A DNA stretch of 12,841 bases from Phycisphaerales bacterium UBA3190 (GCA_002364005.1 DEXG01000031.1:65421-78261), one strand, 5' to 3'. Counted from the stretch's first letter, positions 6,676 to 12,808 are shown. Numbers and translations are program-made. The notes: generated from the sequence alone by a model not told the origin.

Positions 6676-7965
6676 ATGTCACGTTTTCGTACGCTCATCC
6701 TGTCGATGCTCTGCATCGCCTTCTGCCTCACGCCCAGCACAATCGCAGGCCCTGACTCGGTCCCCGTGCCAAACGGATTCAACTACCAGGGCAAGCTCGA
6801 AATGGACGGCCAGCCATTCACAGGCACCATCGATGTCAAGTTCCATGTCTACAACTACAACCCATCGCCCACATTCACTGAGTTCTTCACCAATGTCGAA
6901 GTGACAGACGGCCTCTTCCAGCTCTATGTCAACTTGGGCACCTTCGATATCTTCGGCGAAGAACTCGAGATCGAACTCGAGGTCCGCACGCCACCGGGCA
7001 GCGGCGACTACACCACGCTCGCCCCACGCCAACCCATCCGCTCCGTCCCCTACGCCATGCGCGCCACCGCCGCGGAAATTTCCACGACCTCGCGTTTACT
7101 CAACCTTCCCACATCGCTCAGGACATATGACCCAGACTCTGTACTCCCCGCACTCTCTATCAATCAGACCATGACCGAGTTCGGCGGGGCCGCCCTCCGT
7201 CTCACCCGAGGCACAGACGACAACGCACTCGCGGGGTATATCGACCGCGTCCTCGAGATCGAATCCGCAGGCACATTGGTCGGCATCCTCGCCACCGCCG
7301 ACCTATTCCCCATCGCGGCCGTACTCGATGCAAACACCGCCTCAGGAGGCGCCGCGATCCTCGGCCAGGTCAACTCCGACGCAACAAACCATACCGCCAT
7401 TCAGGCAATCAACGAGTTCAACTTCACACAAGCCCTCCTCGCAACCCGTGACTACGCCGGATTCATGCTCGGCGAACTCCGCGTCAACGGCGACATCACC
7501 AAGTCGTACGCAACCGCCTCCTACGACCTCGCCACGCCCATCGCCTACGGCACCATCGATCTCGACGGCACCATCCTCTCAGGCACCCCGAACTTCTCTT
7601 GCGTCTATAACACCGGCGCAGCCCGTTACGAAATCCTCATCGACGACGAGTACTACACCTATACCGACTATGTCACAACCGCCACGCCCGCATCCCGTGG
7701 CCGTCTCATGTCCGTCGGCTCAAACTCCGGACGCATGATCGTCGATGCCCTCAGACTCTCCACCGACACCTACGGCGAATGCGTCTTCCAGTTTGTCACC
7801 TACAAGCCAGGCGGGGCCGCACGCGTCCAGGGCAACCCGAGGCCGCCCCTCCAACCGCTCACGACGCCCAACGACATCGACCTCCGCCAACGCATCACAC
7901 CCCTCCCCGACCGCGTCCCAGTTCAAGATCCCAAAGCCACAGCCCTGCCGACCACGGGCAACTGA
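6676..7965 (+). CDS. Secreted protein of unknown function with a planctomycete-type N-terminal beta domain
   Basis: A 429-residue protein starting at ATG 6676, five bases after GAGGGA. Residues 1-24 are a signal peptide ending STIA. Residues 33-130 resemble a domain I know from many secreted or tail-fibre-like proteins of Planctomycetota and other phyla: NGFNYQGKL at the start, a TVDGLF-like strand (VTDGLFQLYVNLG), then ELEVRTPPGSGDYTTLAPRQPI and VPYAMRA at the end. The remainder is a long, Ala/Thr-rich region that looks beta-structured. It contains the short tail GRLMSVGSNSGRMIVDALRLS and ends in a Pro-rich stretch. There is no PEP-CTERM, lipobox or membrane anchor, so it is probably released or held by other proteins. 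No enzyme motif was recognised. Confidence 0.8.
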   Translation: MSRFRTLILSMLCIAFCLTPSTIAGPDSVPVPNGFNYQGKLEMDGQPFTGTIDVKFHVYNYNPSPTFTEFFTNVEVTDGLFQLYVNLGTFDIFGEELEIELEVRTPPGSGDYTTLAPRQPIRSVPYAMRATAAEISTTSRLLNLPTSLRTYDPDSVLPALSINQTMTEFGGAALRLTRGTDDNALAGYIDRVLEIESAGTLVGILATADLFPIAAVLDANTASGGAAILGQVNSDATNHTAIQAINEFNFTQALLATRDYAGFMLGELRVNGDITKSYATASYDLATPIAYGTIDLDGTILSGTPNFSCVYNTGAARYEILIDDEYYTYTDYVTTATPASRGRLMSVGSNSGRMIVDALRLSTDTYGECVFQFVTYKPGGAARVQGNPRPPLQPLTTPNDIDLRQRITPLPDRVPVQDPKATALPTTGN

Positions 7966-7966
7966 C

Positions 7967-8073
7967 TGGTGGGCCCACCATCTCGTCTATCAGGCCTGCG
8001 AGCCGGTTCGGGCTCAGACGAGGTTCGGGGCCTCGGCTCCGTATCGGGCCTCATCTGGCCAAATAGGCCTGAT
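7967..8073. other. Structured non-coding stretch with nested inverted repeats
   Basis: Two bases after the TGA of the preceding gene is a perfect 14-base palindrome TGGTGGGCCCACCA (7967-7980). Then CTCGTCT (7982-7988) pairs with AGACGAG (8016-8022), enclosing GAGCC/GGCTC (8000-8004, 8011-8015). ATCAGGCCT (7989-7997) also pairs with AGGCCTGAT (8065-8073), so two alternative folds are possible. No T-run follows. It belongs to the 382-base gap before the PEP-CTERM gene; from 8153 to 8340 I see only a short GCGGCC/GGCCGC inverted pair (8260-8265, 8277-8282). Confidence 0.4.
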
Positions 8074-8118
8074 CCCACGCGCCGCGACTGGTCGTACGAT
8101 GCAAAAACACCAGAAATA

Positions 8119-8152
8119 GGGAGATTTGCCAGATACTTCTCGCAAATCTCCC
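8119..8152. terminator. 10-bp perfect hairpin, possible terminator of the 6676 gene
   Basis: GGGAGATTTG (8119-8128) and CAAATCTCCC (8143-8152) are exact inverted copies around a 14-base loop. The stem can extend imperfectly outward (AAAT with ATTT, CC with GG). Neither side has a clean T-run: TGATTTGGG follows on plus and TATTTCTGG on minus. The terminator call is therefore tentative; it may be a processing or structural element. Confidence 0.35.
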
Positions 8153-8347
8153 TGATTTGGGTAGGATCGAAGTGTCCACACGGGCTACTGCGCTGGTGTC
8201 ATGCTCCCTGAGAGAGAGCTGAATCAGCCAGAAGGACCGTCCGTGCTGGTTTTTGTTACGCGGCCTGACATGGTCTGGCCGCATTATGTGCCGTCGGTGT
8301 GACCACGATCGCATCGACAAAGTTCCCCACGAAAGAGAGAAGAGAAA

Positions 8348-8917
8348 ATGAACAAGTTTGCTATCCTGTCCGGCCTCGCACTCGCAGCAACCGGTGCTTC
8401 CGCTGACATCCTCCTCGAGATCGACCTCTCGACCGCCAACCAGGTCACCATCAGCGCAACCGACGGCCTGGCTTCGGCCTCGGCTTCGGCTTCGCCCTTC
8501 ACCGGCTTCCTCCTCGCCGACTTCTTCGCAACCCCCGGCAGCGGCTTCGGTGGCGTCCTCGGCGCGGATTCAGGCGACCTCTCGACCTTCAACAACCCCT
8601 CCGACAACTCGCCCTCCGGCTTCGTCGGCAGCGCGAGCGTCGGTCTGAACATCTGGAGCTTCTCCAGCGACGCCACCGCCACCGTTGACGCAGGTGCACA
8701 GGCATTCTCGGGTTCCGCAACATGGACACTCGACGCGCTTCAGTACGCCGACTTCCTCGGTGGTGCAACATCGGGCGACATCTACTTCGGTGCTGACACT
8801 GATGACGACATCGGCACTGGCGCTGTCCTCATCGGCACCTACAACGTGGTCCCCGCACCCAGTGCCCTGGCACTGATCGGTCTGGGCGGCCTCGTCTCGA
8901 CTCGCCGCCGTCGCTAA
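8348..8917 (+). CDS. PEP-CTERM sorting-domain protein, secreted
   Basis: A 189-residue secreted protein. ATG 8348 follows a purine-rich GAGAGAAGAG ribosome site. Residues 1-19 are a signal peptide (MNKFAILSGLALAATGASA). The mature part is small-residue-rich (Ala, Ser, Gly, Asp), with no Cys and few Lys, and contains an Ala-Ser tetrad coded by a GCTTCG-type hexamer repeat near 8470-8494. The C-terminus is a PEP-CTERM signal: VPAPSALALIGLGGL, a membrane-length hydrophobic stretch, then RRRR. The family is recognised and cut by an exosortase, usually for export to the cell surface or matrix. No exosortase gene lies in this window. The body of the protein matches no function I know. Confidence 0.88.
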   Translation: MNKFAILSGLALAATGASADILLEIDLSTANQVTISATDGLASASASASPFTGFLLADFFATPGSGFGGVLGADSGDLSTFNNPSDNSPSGFVGSASVGLNIWSFSSDATATVDAGAQAFSGSATWTLDALQYADFLGGATSGDIYFGADTDDDIGTGAVLIGTYNVVPAPSALALIGLGGLVSTRRRR

Positions 8918-8977
8918 GACAGCCGCGAACAATCCTGACCCCGCATCGCGGGAAACGGATGATGCGATATCAAACGG

Positions 8978-9010
8978 CACGGGCTCGCAAGAGCCCGTGT
9001 TGTTCTTTTT
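8978..9010 (+). terminator. Intrinsic terminator after the PEP-CTERM gene
   Basis: CACGGGCTC (8978-8986) and GAGCCCGTG (8991-8999) form a perfect 9-bp stem with a GCAA tetraloop, followed by TTGTTCTTTTT (9000-9010). It lies 60 bases past the stop codon, a textbook rho-independent terminator for the plus strand. Confidence 0.9.
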
Positions 9011-9061
9011 GATCGACCATCAATCCGGGCCCAACCCATCGCCCCAACCCATCGACCAGCC

Positions 9062-9096
9062 AAACGCCCCACCAGCGCCCCGCCCTGGGCGTTTTT
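9062..9096 (+). terminator. Second, weaker terminator-like hairpin before sucC
   Basis: AAACGCCC (9062-9069) and GGGCGTTT (9087-9094) are perfect inverted copies with a 17-base loop; the T-run TTTTT (9092-9096) overlaps the stem end. It may back up the stronger terminator upstream and insulate sucC. Confidence 0.4.
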
Positions 9097-9186
9097 CATG
9101 CCCGCCCGCACCACCAAACCACCACCAAACCCGCTAAACTACACCTGCAAACCCACCACAACCCTCCCGGGACGGAGCCCCAAAGC

Positions 9187-10407
9187 ATGAAGATCCACGA
9201 ATACCAAGCCCGCGACCTCCTCGCCTCGTACAACATCCCCGTCCCCGCAGGCGAGGTCATCACCTCCGCTGACCAGGCCGTCCAGGCATACAAGTCCATC
9301 GTCAAGGACGCCGGCTCAACCCTCGCCGTCGTCAAGGCCCAGGTCTTCGCGGGCGGGCGTGGCAAGGCCGGCTTCGTCAAGCTCGTCAACTCACCCGACG
9401 AAGCACTCGAAGCCGCCAAGTTCATGCTCTCCAACAAGATGGTCTCCGCACAGACCGGTGCCGACGGCCTCGAGGTCAACAAGGTCCTCATCGCCGCGGG
9501 CGTCGACATCGCCAACCGCGAAGACGGCAACCCCGACGAGTACTACCTCGCCATCACCACCGACCGCAACAGCCGCGTCAACACGCTCATCGCCTCACGC
9601 GAGGGCGGCGTCGAGATCGAGCAGGTCGCACACGACAACCCCGACGCCATCATCAAAACCACCATCCACCCGATCCTCGGCCTCCAGCCCTACCAGGCAC
9701 GCGAGGTCGCCTTCAAGCTCGGCTTCAAGGGCAAGCAGATCGGCCAGGCCGTCAAAATCATGCTCGCCCTCGCCAAGCTCTACACCGACAAAGACTGCTC
9801 CATCGCCGAGATCAACCCCCTCGTCGTGACCGACGCCACAGAGGCCAACCCGCACGGGCAGGTCATGGCCATCGACGCCAAGTTCAACTTCGACGACAAC
9901 GCCACCTTCCGCCACAAGGACATCGCCGCCCTCTACGACCCCACCGAGGACAACCCCGCCGAGGTCCGCGCATCAAAGATGGGCCTCTCCTACATCGCAC
10001 TCGACGGCAACATCGGCTGCCTCGTCAACGGCGCCGGCCTGGCCATGGCCACCATGGACACCATCAAGCTCTTCGACGGCGAACCCGCCAACTTCCTTGA
10101 TGTCGGCGGCTCGGCAACCGAAGAGGCCGTCACCGAGGCCTTCCGAATCATCCTCTCCGATGAAGCCGTCAACGGCATCCTCGTCAACATCTTCGGCGGC
10201 ATCATGCGCTGCGACATCATCGCCCAGGGCATCGTCAACGCCGCCAAGGAAATCGGCTTCACGATCCCGCTGGTCGTGCGTCTGGAAGGCACGAATGTGG
10301 ATGCCGGCCGCAAGATCCTCGAAGAAGCAGCGGGGGACCTGCCGACGCTGCAGGCGGCGAGTGATCTTGGGGATGCGGCACAAAAAGTCGTTGCGGCAGT
10401 GGGTTAA
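9187..10407 (+). CDS. sucC: Succinate-CoA ligase (ADP- or GDP-forming), beta subunit
   Basis: A 406-residue protein from ATG 9187, with a GGACGGAG ribosome site upstream. It opens with the canonical MKIHEYQARDLL. The ATP-grasp half has VVKAQVFAGGRGKAG (48-62), GLQPYQAREVAFKLG (165-179) and the Mg-binding EINPLV/MAIDAKF (Asn210, Asp230). The second half has CLVNGAGLAMATMD (278-291), FLDVGGSA, NIFGGIMRCD (334-343) and RLEGTNVDAGRKIL. With the alpha subunit (sucD) it makes succinyl-CoA into succinate plus NTP in the citric acid cycle. It is slightly longer than the usual 385-400 residues. Normally sucD follows directly; here the next gene is an unrelated, convergent, AT-rich one overlapping the stop. 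From about codon 359 the third-position preference changes from C to G. Confidence 0.97.
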   Translation: MKIHEYQARDLLASYNIPVPAGEVITSADQAVQAYKSIVKDAGSTLAVVKAQVFAGGRGKAGFVKLVNSPDEALEAAKFMLSNKMVSAQTGADGLEVNKVLIAAGVDIANREDGNPDEYYLAITTDRNSRVNTLIASREGGVEIEQVAHDNPDAIIKTTIHPILGLQPYQAREVAFKLGFKGKQIGQAVKIMLALAKLYTDKDCSIAEINPLVVTDATEANPHGQVMAIDAKFNFDDNATFRHKDIAALYDPTEDNPAEVRASKMGLSYIALDGNIGCLVNGAGLAMATMDTIKLFDGEPANFLDVGGSATEEAVTEAFRIILSDEAVNGILVNIFGGIMRCDIIAQGIVNAAKEIGFTIPLVVRLEGTNVDAGRKILEEAAGDLPTLQAASDLGDAAQKVVAAVG

Positions 10408-11735
10408 CTCGGGTCAGACAAGTCAGTGTCGGGAGAGGTATTCTCGGATTGCTTCTCTGATTTGATTTCCGGCATAGCAATTTCAATTCCTACTTTAGAC
10501 ACGCCCCACTTAGATAGCATTCTTTCAAAAGGCGTGCGAAGCCCATCTTGCGTAGGCGGGGTCCACTCTTCGTCAAAGAGCTCTTGCATTAACTCCGTAA
10601 ATTCATTTTGCTGTCTAAAATCCTTAAAGATCGGCCATTCACAGAGATCTTCCTTTGCTAATTCTTCAGCTTTGATAACTGCAGTTGCAGCTTTCTTTGC
10701 GTTTGCATAGTCGTCAGTCAAGCTGTAGTAGGCAAGGCTGAATCTGGACGGCAGGGCTGTTGGGTCAAGATTTTCAATAGTCTTGTAGCATAGTTCGTTT
10801 TCGCCTTTCCACTTATATGCTTGCGCAAGATTGAACAGCATTGATAGTCGATAGTTTTCTGTGGAATATTTTTTTATATCGTTCTTGGCAAATTTTAGCA
10901 ACCAAATAGCGCTGTCGTAATCATTGTAATCAATTAATCGGTATGAAAACAGGTTAATTTGCTTGTCGGCAAGTTCAAGTTCGTCAGGTGCGAATTTTCT
11001 CCATAAGACTTGGCTTAACAGCGTACCCATAATGAGTAAAGTTGTAAAAGTATTAGTTAAGTAATGTTGGTCAATTGCCAGAAATACACCTTGGGTTACT
11101 TCGGGTGGGAAGTCAATGCCGTGTCCGCGGCAGATTTTCAGGTAAGAATCACTTACTGCGCCGCCGGTGTGTACGTATAGGTGGCGCCTCTGGGTCGACT
11201 CAATAAATGACTTCCAGACGGGATCTTCAGGGCGAAGCTTGCATGATAGCTGTTTTTCGATCCATTCTATCTGGCCTTCGTGATTCTTGCGCATTACTTG
11301 CTCGATAGTTTCTTCAAGACACCATTGTTTTACTTCGTCAAAGTCTTCGAATGATAATATTTCTGAGTATTTCAACTGCTTCTCAGAGTTGTTTAGTATT
11401 TCCGGTTTTAAGGTACATATTTCTCGAATGCATTGTGACACAAGGAAATCGTATTGGCTTACCATTGCTACAAATGTGCTGGGGTACAAGGCCTGCATCG
11501 CAGTTCCCGTATCATCATAAGCAATACGAATATCGTTGTGCTTTGCAAGCGCGCTCCTGTCAAATTCTTTGTTCTTATTAACATGCTGTTTTTTGAACTC
11601 CTCGAGATTGTGTTTGCAAAAATTGTGCAGAACGCCACTGATTCCGTAGAGCATGGGAGTGGTTTTGTGGGCTGCGTGTAGGCGTGTAGTGAAAAGATTT
11701 ACGATGCTTTCAAATCGGCTTTGCTTGTCTTCCAT
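10404..11735 (-). CDS. HEPN-like protein with R-x4-H motif and helical TPR-like C-terminal half
   Basis: A 443-residue protein, chosen start ATG 11735 (MEDKQSRFES) with AGGA eight bases upstream. The frame is open to 12014 but that part overlaps the lipoprotein gene and is not protein-like. Residues 85-205 resemble HEPN-type proteins: a helix YDFLVSQCIREIC, a second helix ETIEQVMRKNHEGQIEWIEKQ, and FIESTQRRHLYVHTGGAVS, where R184 and H189 make an R-x4-H catalytic signature (common form RRNLFVH; here His replaces Asn). Residues 255-390 read as helix pairs with TPR-like spacing (AQAYKWKGENELCYKTI). The tail is acidic and Ser-rich. HEPN proteins are often RNases in toxin-antitoxin, abortive infection or RNA processing systems. 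No antitoxin or MNT nucleotidyltransferase is adjacent. The gene is far more AT-rich than its neighbours, suggesting transfer. Its TAA overlaps the sucC TAA. Confidence 0.7.
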   Translation of the reverse strand: MEDKQSRFESIVNLFTTRLHAAHKTTPMLYGISGVLHNFCKHNLEEFKKQHVNKNKEFDRSALAKHNDIRIAYDDTGTAMQALYPSTFVAMVSQYDFLVSQCIREICTLKPEILNNSEKQLKYSEILSFEDFDEVKQWCLEETIEQVMRKNHEGQIEWIEKQLSCKLRPEDPVWKSFIESTQRRHLYVHTGGAVSDSYLKICRGHGIDFPPEVTQGVFLAIDQHYLTNTFTTLLIMGTLLSQVLWRKFAPDELELADKQINLFSYRLIDYNDYDSAIWLLKFAKNDIKKYSTENYRLSMLFNLAQAYKWKGENELCYKTIENLDPTALPSRFSLAYYSLTDDYANAKKAATAVIKAEELAKEDLCEWPIFKDFRQQNEFTELMQELFDEEWTPPTQDGLRTPFERMLSKWGVSKVGIEIAMPEIKSEKQSENTSPDTDLSDPS

Positions 11736-11771
11736 ATGCTTTATCCTACACGTTTGAGAAACTGGCGGGTG

Positions 11772-11803
11772 GCCCGATGGAGCCGTCCCCGGCTCCTTCG
11801 GGC
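11772..11803. repeat. Strong hairpin between lipoprotein and HEPN-like gene
   Basis: GCCCGATGGAGCCG (11772-11785) and CGGCTCCTTCGGGC (11790-11803) pair over 14 positions with one mismatch and a four-base loop. It lies in the 112-base gap, 36 bases upstream of the HEPN-like ATG. No proper T-run follows on the minus strand. It could be an attenuator, an RNA processing site or a REP-like element, set in DNA that is otherwise AT-rich on the downstream side. Confidence 0.6.
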
Positions 11804-11847
11804 TCAAATGCCGCATGCCCTCCATTCGTGCGGGTTGAGTGGAATGA

Positions 11848-12225
11848 TTATCTGTTGCGGACTGTGATGTCGAAATCGGACTCCCAGTCGCCAGGGCGTC
11901 CCCAGCGTTCAAGTGTGCCGTCTTTGAAGTAGAAGTGTAGTCGCTGTGTGACATTTCCCGACCAAGAGTCTGCACCAGTTGCATAGGGTGCGTACTCCTT
12001 TGATTCAACGACATAAGCAGTTACATCACCCGACTGGCCGGCGATGTATGCCTCCGGGAACTGTTCATTGAACTGTTCCGTAGTGGTGCTTCCAGTTTGG
12101 AGGCTGGCCAAACTGTCGGCATATTTTTGGTGGATCGGGGTAGATGAGCAGCCTTGCAGTTGAAGGACAGGGATCGAAAAAGTAAGGGTCATGCCCACGA
12201 TGAAAAAGGACTTCAGTGTTTTCAT
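11848..12225 (-). CDS. Small lipoprotein, possibly SmpA/BamE-like fold
   Basis: A 125-residue protein starting at ATG 12225. Residues 1-25 are a lipoprotein signal (KTLKSFF then a hydrophobic run) ending in LQGC, so Cys26 would be lipidated; Gln at -2 is slightly unusual. The mature part has SLASLQTGSTTTEQF, a YVV segment, and HFYFKDGTLERWGRPGDW. These fit loosely the SmpA/OmlA/BamE pattern (a 'G-x-T-x-x-Q/E' turn, then a strand ending F-x-D-G-x-L-x-x-W). That reading is only a hint. No Shine-Dalgarno sequence is present; a promoter sits exactly six bases before the ATG, suggesting a leaderless message. It lies upstream of the HEPN-like gene on the same strand and could share its transcript. 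Base composition is intermediate between the GC-rich body of the window and the AT-rich neighbour. Confidence 0.72.
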   Translation of the reverse strand: MKTLKSFFIVGMTLTFSIPVLQLQGCSSTPIHQKYADSLASLQTGSTTTEQFNEQFPEAYIAGQSGDVTAYVVESKEYAPYATGADSWSGNVTQRLHFYFKDGTLERWGRPGDWESDFDITVRNR

Positions 12226-12231
12226 GGATAA

Positions 12232-12260
12232 ATAGTACTGTATGGATAAACAGTTGTCGA
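12232..12260 (-). promoter_or_regulatory. Promoter of the lipoprotein gene, predicted leaderless
   Basis: On the minus strand TCGACA (12260-12255) and TACTAT (12237-12232) are 17 bases apart. TTATCC then leads straight into ATG 12225, so the predicted first base of the message is the start codon. Two copies of TTTATCCAT (plus-strand ATGGATAAA at 12224-12232 and 12242-12250, 18 bases apart) flank and overlap the -10 region and could be a binding site. Confidence 0.5.
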
Positions 12261-12280
12261 GTAGTGGGTGCCCCGATGCC

Positions 12281-12311
12281 GGGTGCCCTGCTCACGCGCA
12301 GCTTGAGCAGG
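12281..12311. repeat. REP-like palindrome, left copy
   Basis: CCTGCTCA (12287-12294) and TGAGCAGG (12304-12311) form a perfect 8-bp stem around a nine-base loop. The first 22 bases, from GGGTGCCCTGCT, recur once more at 12814-12835 with a single difference. GGGTGCCC also occurs just before, at 12266-12273. This is the left edge of a REP-rich stretch next to a RAYT remnant. Confidence 0.6.
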
Positions 12312-12317
12312 ATCCTG

Positions 12318-12323
12318 TATACT
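12318..12323 (+). promoter_or_regulatory. -10 box TATACT six bases before a candidate ATG
   Basis: TATACT is followed by CTCCCC and then ATG 12330, the same spacing as at the lipoprotein gene. No convincing -35 box is seen 16-18 bases upstream, where the REP-like palindrome lies. Confidence 0.35.
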
Positions 12324-12385
12324 CTCCCCATGAACAATGACGATCAGACCAACATCCTCGTCGGCAAGCCCGCCCCATTCAAGGC

Positions 12386-12402
12386 CATCCGCCGGGTGCC
12401 CT
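12386..12402 (+). repeat. 17-base direct repeat, left copy (right copy 12806-12822)
   Basis: CATCCGCCGGGTGCCCT occurs identically at 12386-12402 and 12806-12822 in the same orientation. The pair brackets the inverted REP pair and the RAYT remnant, and the right copy overlaps the remnant's first ATG and continues into the second REP-like copy at 12814. Confidence 0.7.
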
Positions 12403-12415
12403 CCTTCCCCCTCTT

Positions 12416-12545
12416 CTGTGCCCTCCTTCGACTCGAAGAGCGAAGGAGGACGAAGTGCAATCGTTCCCATCCCTCAACACCCCCTGAAACACCAACCCAC
12501 CTGCACCACGACCTCCTTCGTCCTTCGGATCGAAGGAGGGCACAG
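12416..12545. repeat. REPIN-like element: two inverted REP hairpins
   Basis: Two 37-base units, 12416-12452 and 12509-12545, are inverted copies of each other with 32 of 37 positions identical. Each holds the stem CCTCCTTCG/CGAAGGAGG (12422-12430 with 12441-12449; 12512-12520 with 12531-12539). The inner two base pairs differ between units but stay paired (CT with AG in one, TC with GA in the other), so the hairpin itself seems conserved. A 56-base spacer separates them. The right unit ends two bases before the stop codon of the RAYT remnant. This is the classic layout of REP doublets mobilised by a RAYT. Confidence 0.75.
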
Positions 12546-12547
12546 TT

Positions 12548-12808
12548 TTACCAGCTCTTCCTGATCTTCACCACCCAGGGTTGCCCGGCGTAGTCCCGGG
12601 CGGATGACCACTTCCAATCCGCACCCCGTTCCACCAACCCCCTCTTCACCGGGTTGAAGTGGATGTACTCGATATGGTTCCTCATGGCCTCATCATCACG
12701 AACATTCCGATCGTGACCACCACCCCGTTGCCAGAACCGAACGATCCCGTCCGAGTCCTCGATGGACTCAAGGACCGGATCACCTCGTTCCCGAAACAGC
12801 CGGATCAT
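12548..12808 (-). pseudogene. REP-associated tyrosine transposase (RAYT), 5'-truncated
   Basis: Read on the minus strand from 12808 to TAA 12548-12550, the 86 residues carry the RAYT (Y1/IS200-like) C-terminal signature: RFWQRGGGHDRN, then NHIEYIHFNPVKRGLVERG and DWKWSSARDYAG. The Tyr in EYIHFNPVKRG is the expected catalytic tyrosine. The N-terminal half with the HUH metal-binding motif is absent. Just upstream the frame meets a TAG (12826-12824) inside REP-like DNA, so the upstream part is missing or displaced. Full RAYTs are about 150-220 residues and act on single-stranded REP hairpins. The remnant is probably inactive. Continuation beyond the window edge in another frame cannot be excluded. 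Confidence 0.8.

Larger units (their letters stand above)
12330..12593 (+). pseudogene. Candidate 5' end of a gene, disrupted by REP insertions
   Basis: From ATG 12330 the first 21 codons (MNNDDQTNILVGKPAPFKAI and Arg) read like a real N-terminus, with a C-ending codon style as in the main chromosome genes. From 12392 the frame runs into REP-like DNA (RVPSFPLF and on) and no longer looks like protein, though it stays open to 12593. I infer the start of a chromosomal gene cut by the REP/RAYT cluster. The product is not recognised. It may also be chance, as only about 60 bases carry the signal. Confidence 0.35.

Noticed and set aside
8260..8282. GCGGCC/GGCCGC inverted repeat as a terminator
   Set aside because: Short 6-bp stem with no T-run on either side.
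9135..9140. TAAACT as the -10 box of sucC
   Set aside because: Possible, but no -35 box at proper spacing and only a partial match, so not listed as a feature.
11736..12014. Upstream extension of the HEPN-like protein by 93 residues
   Set aside because: It overlaps the lipoprotein gene on the same strand, crosses a strong hairpin, and lacks a ribosome site; ATG 11735 has one.
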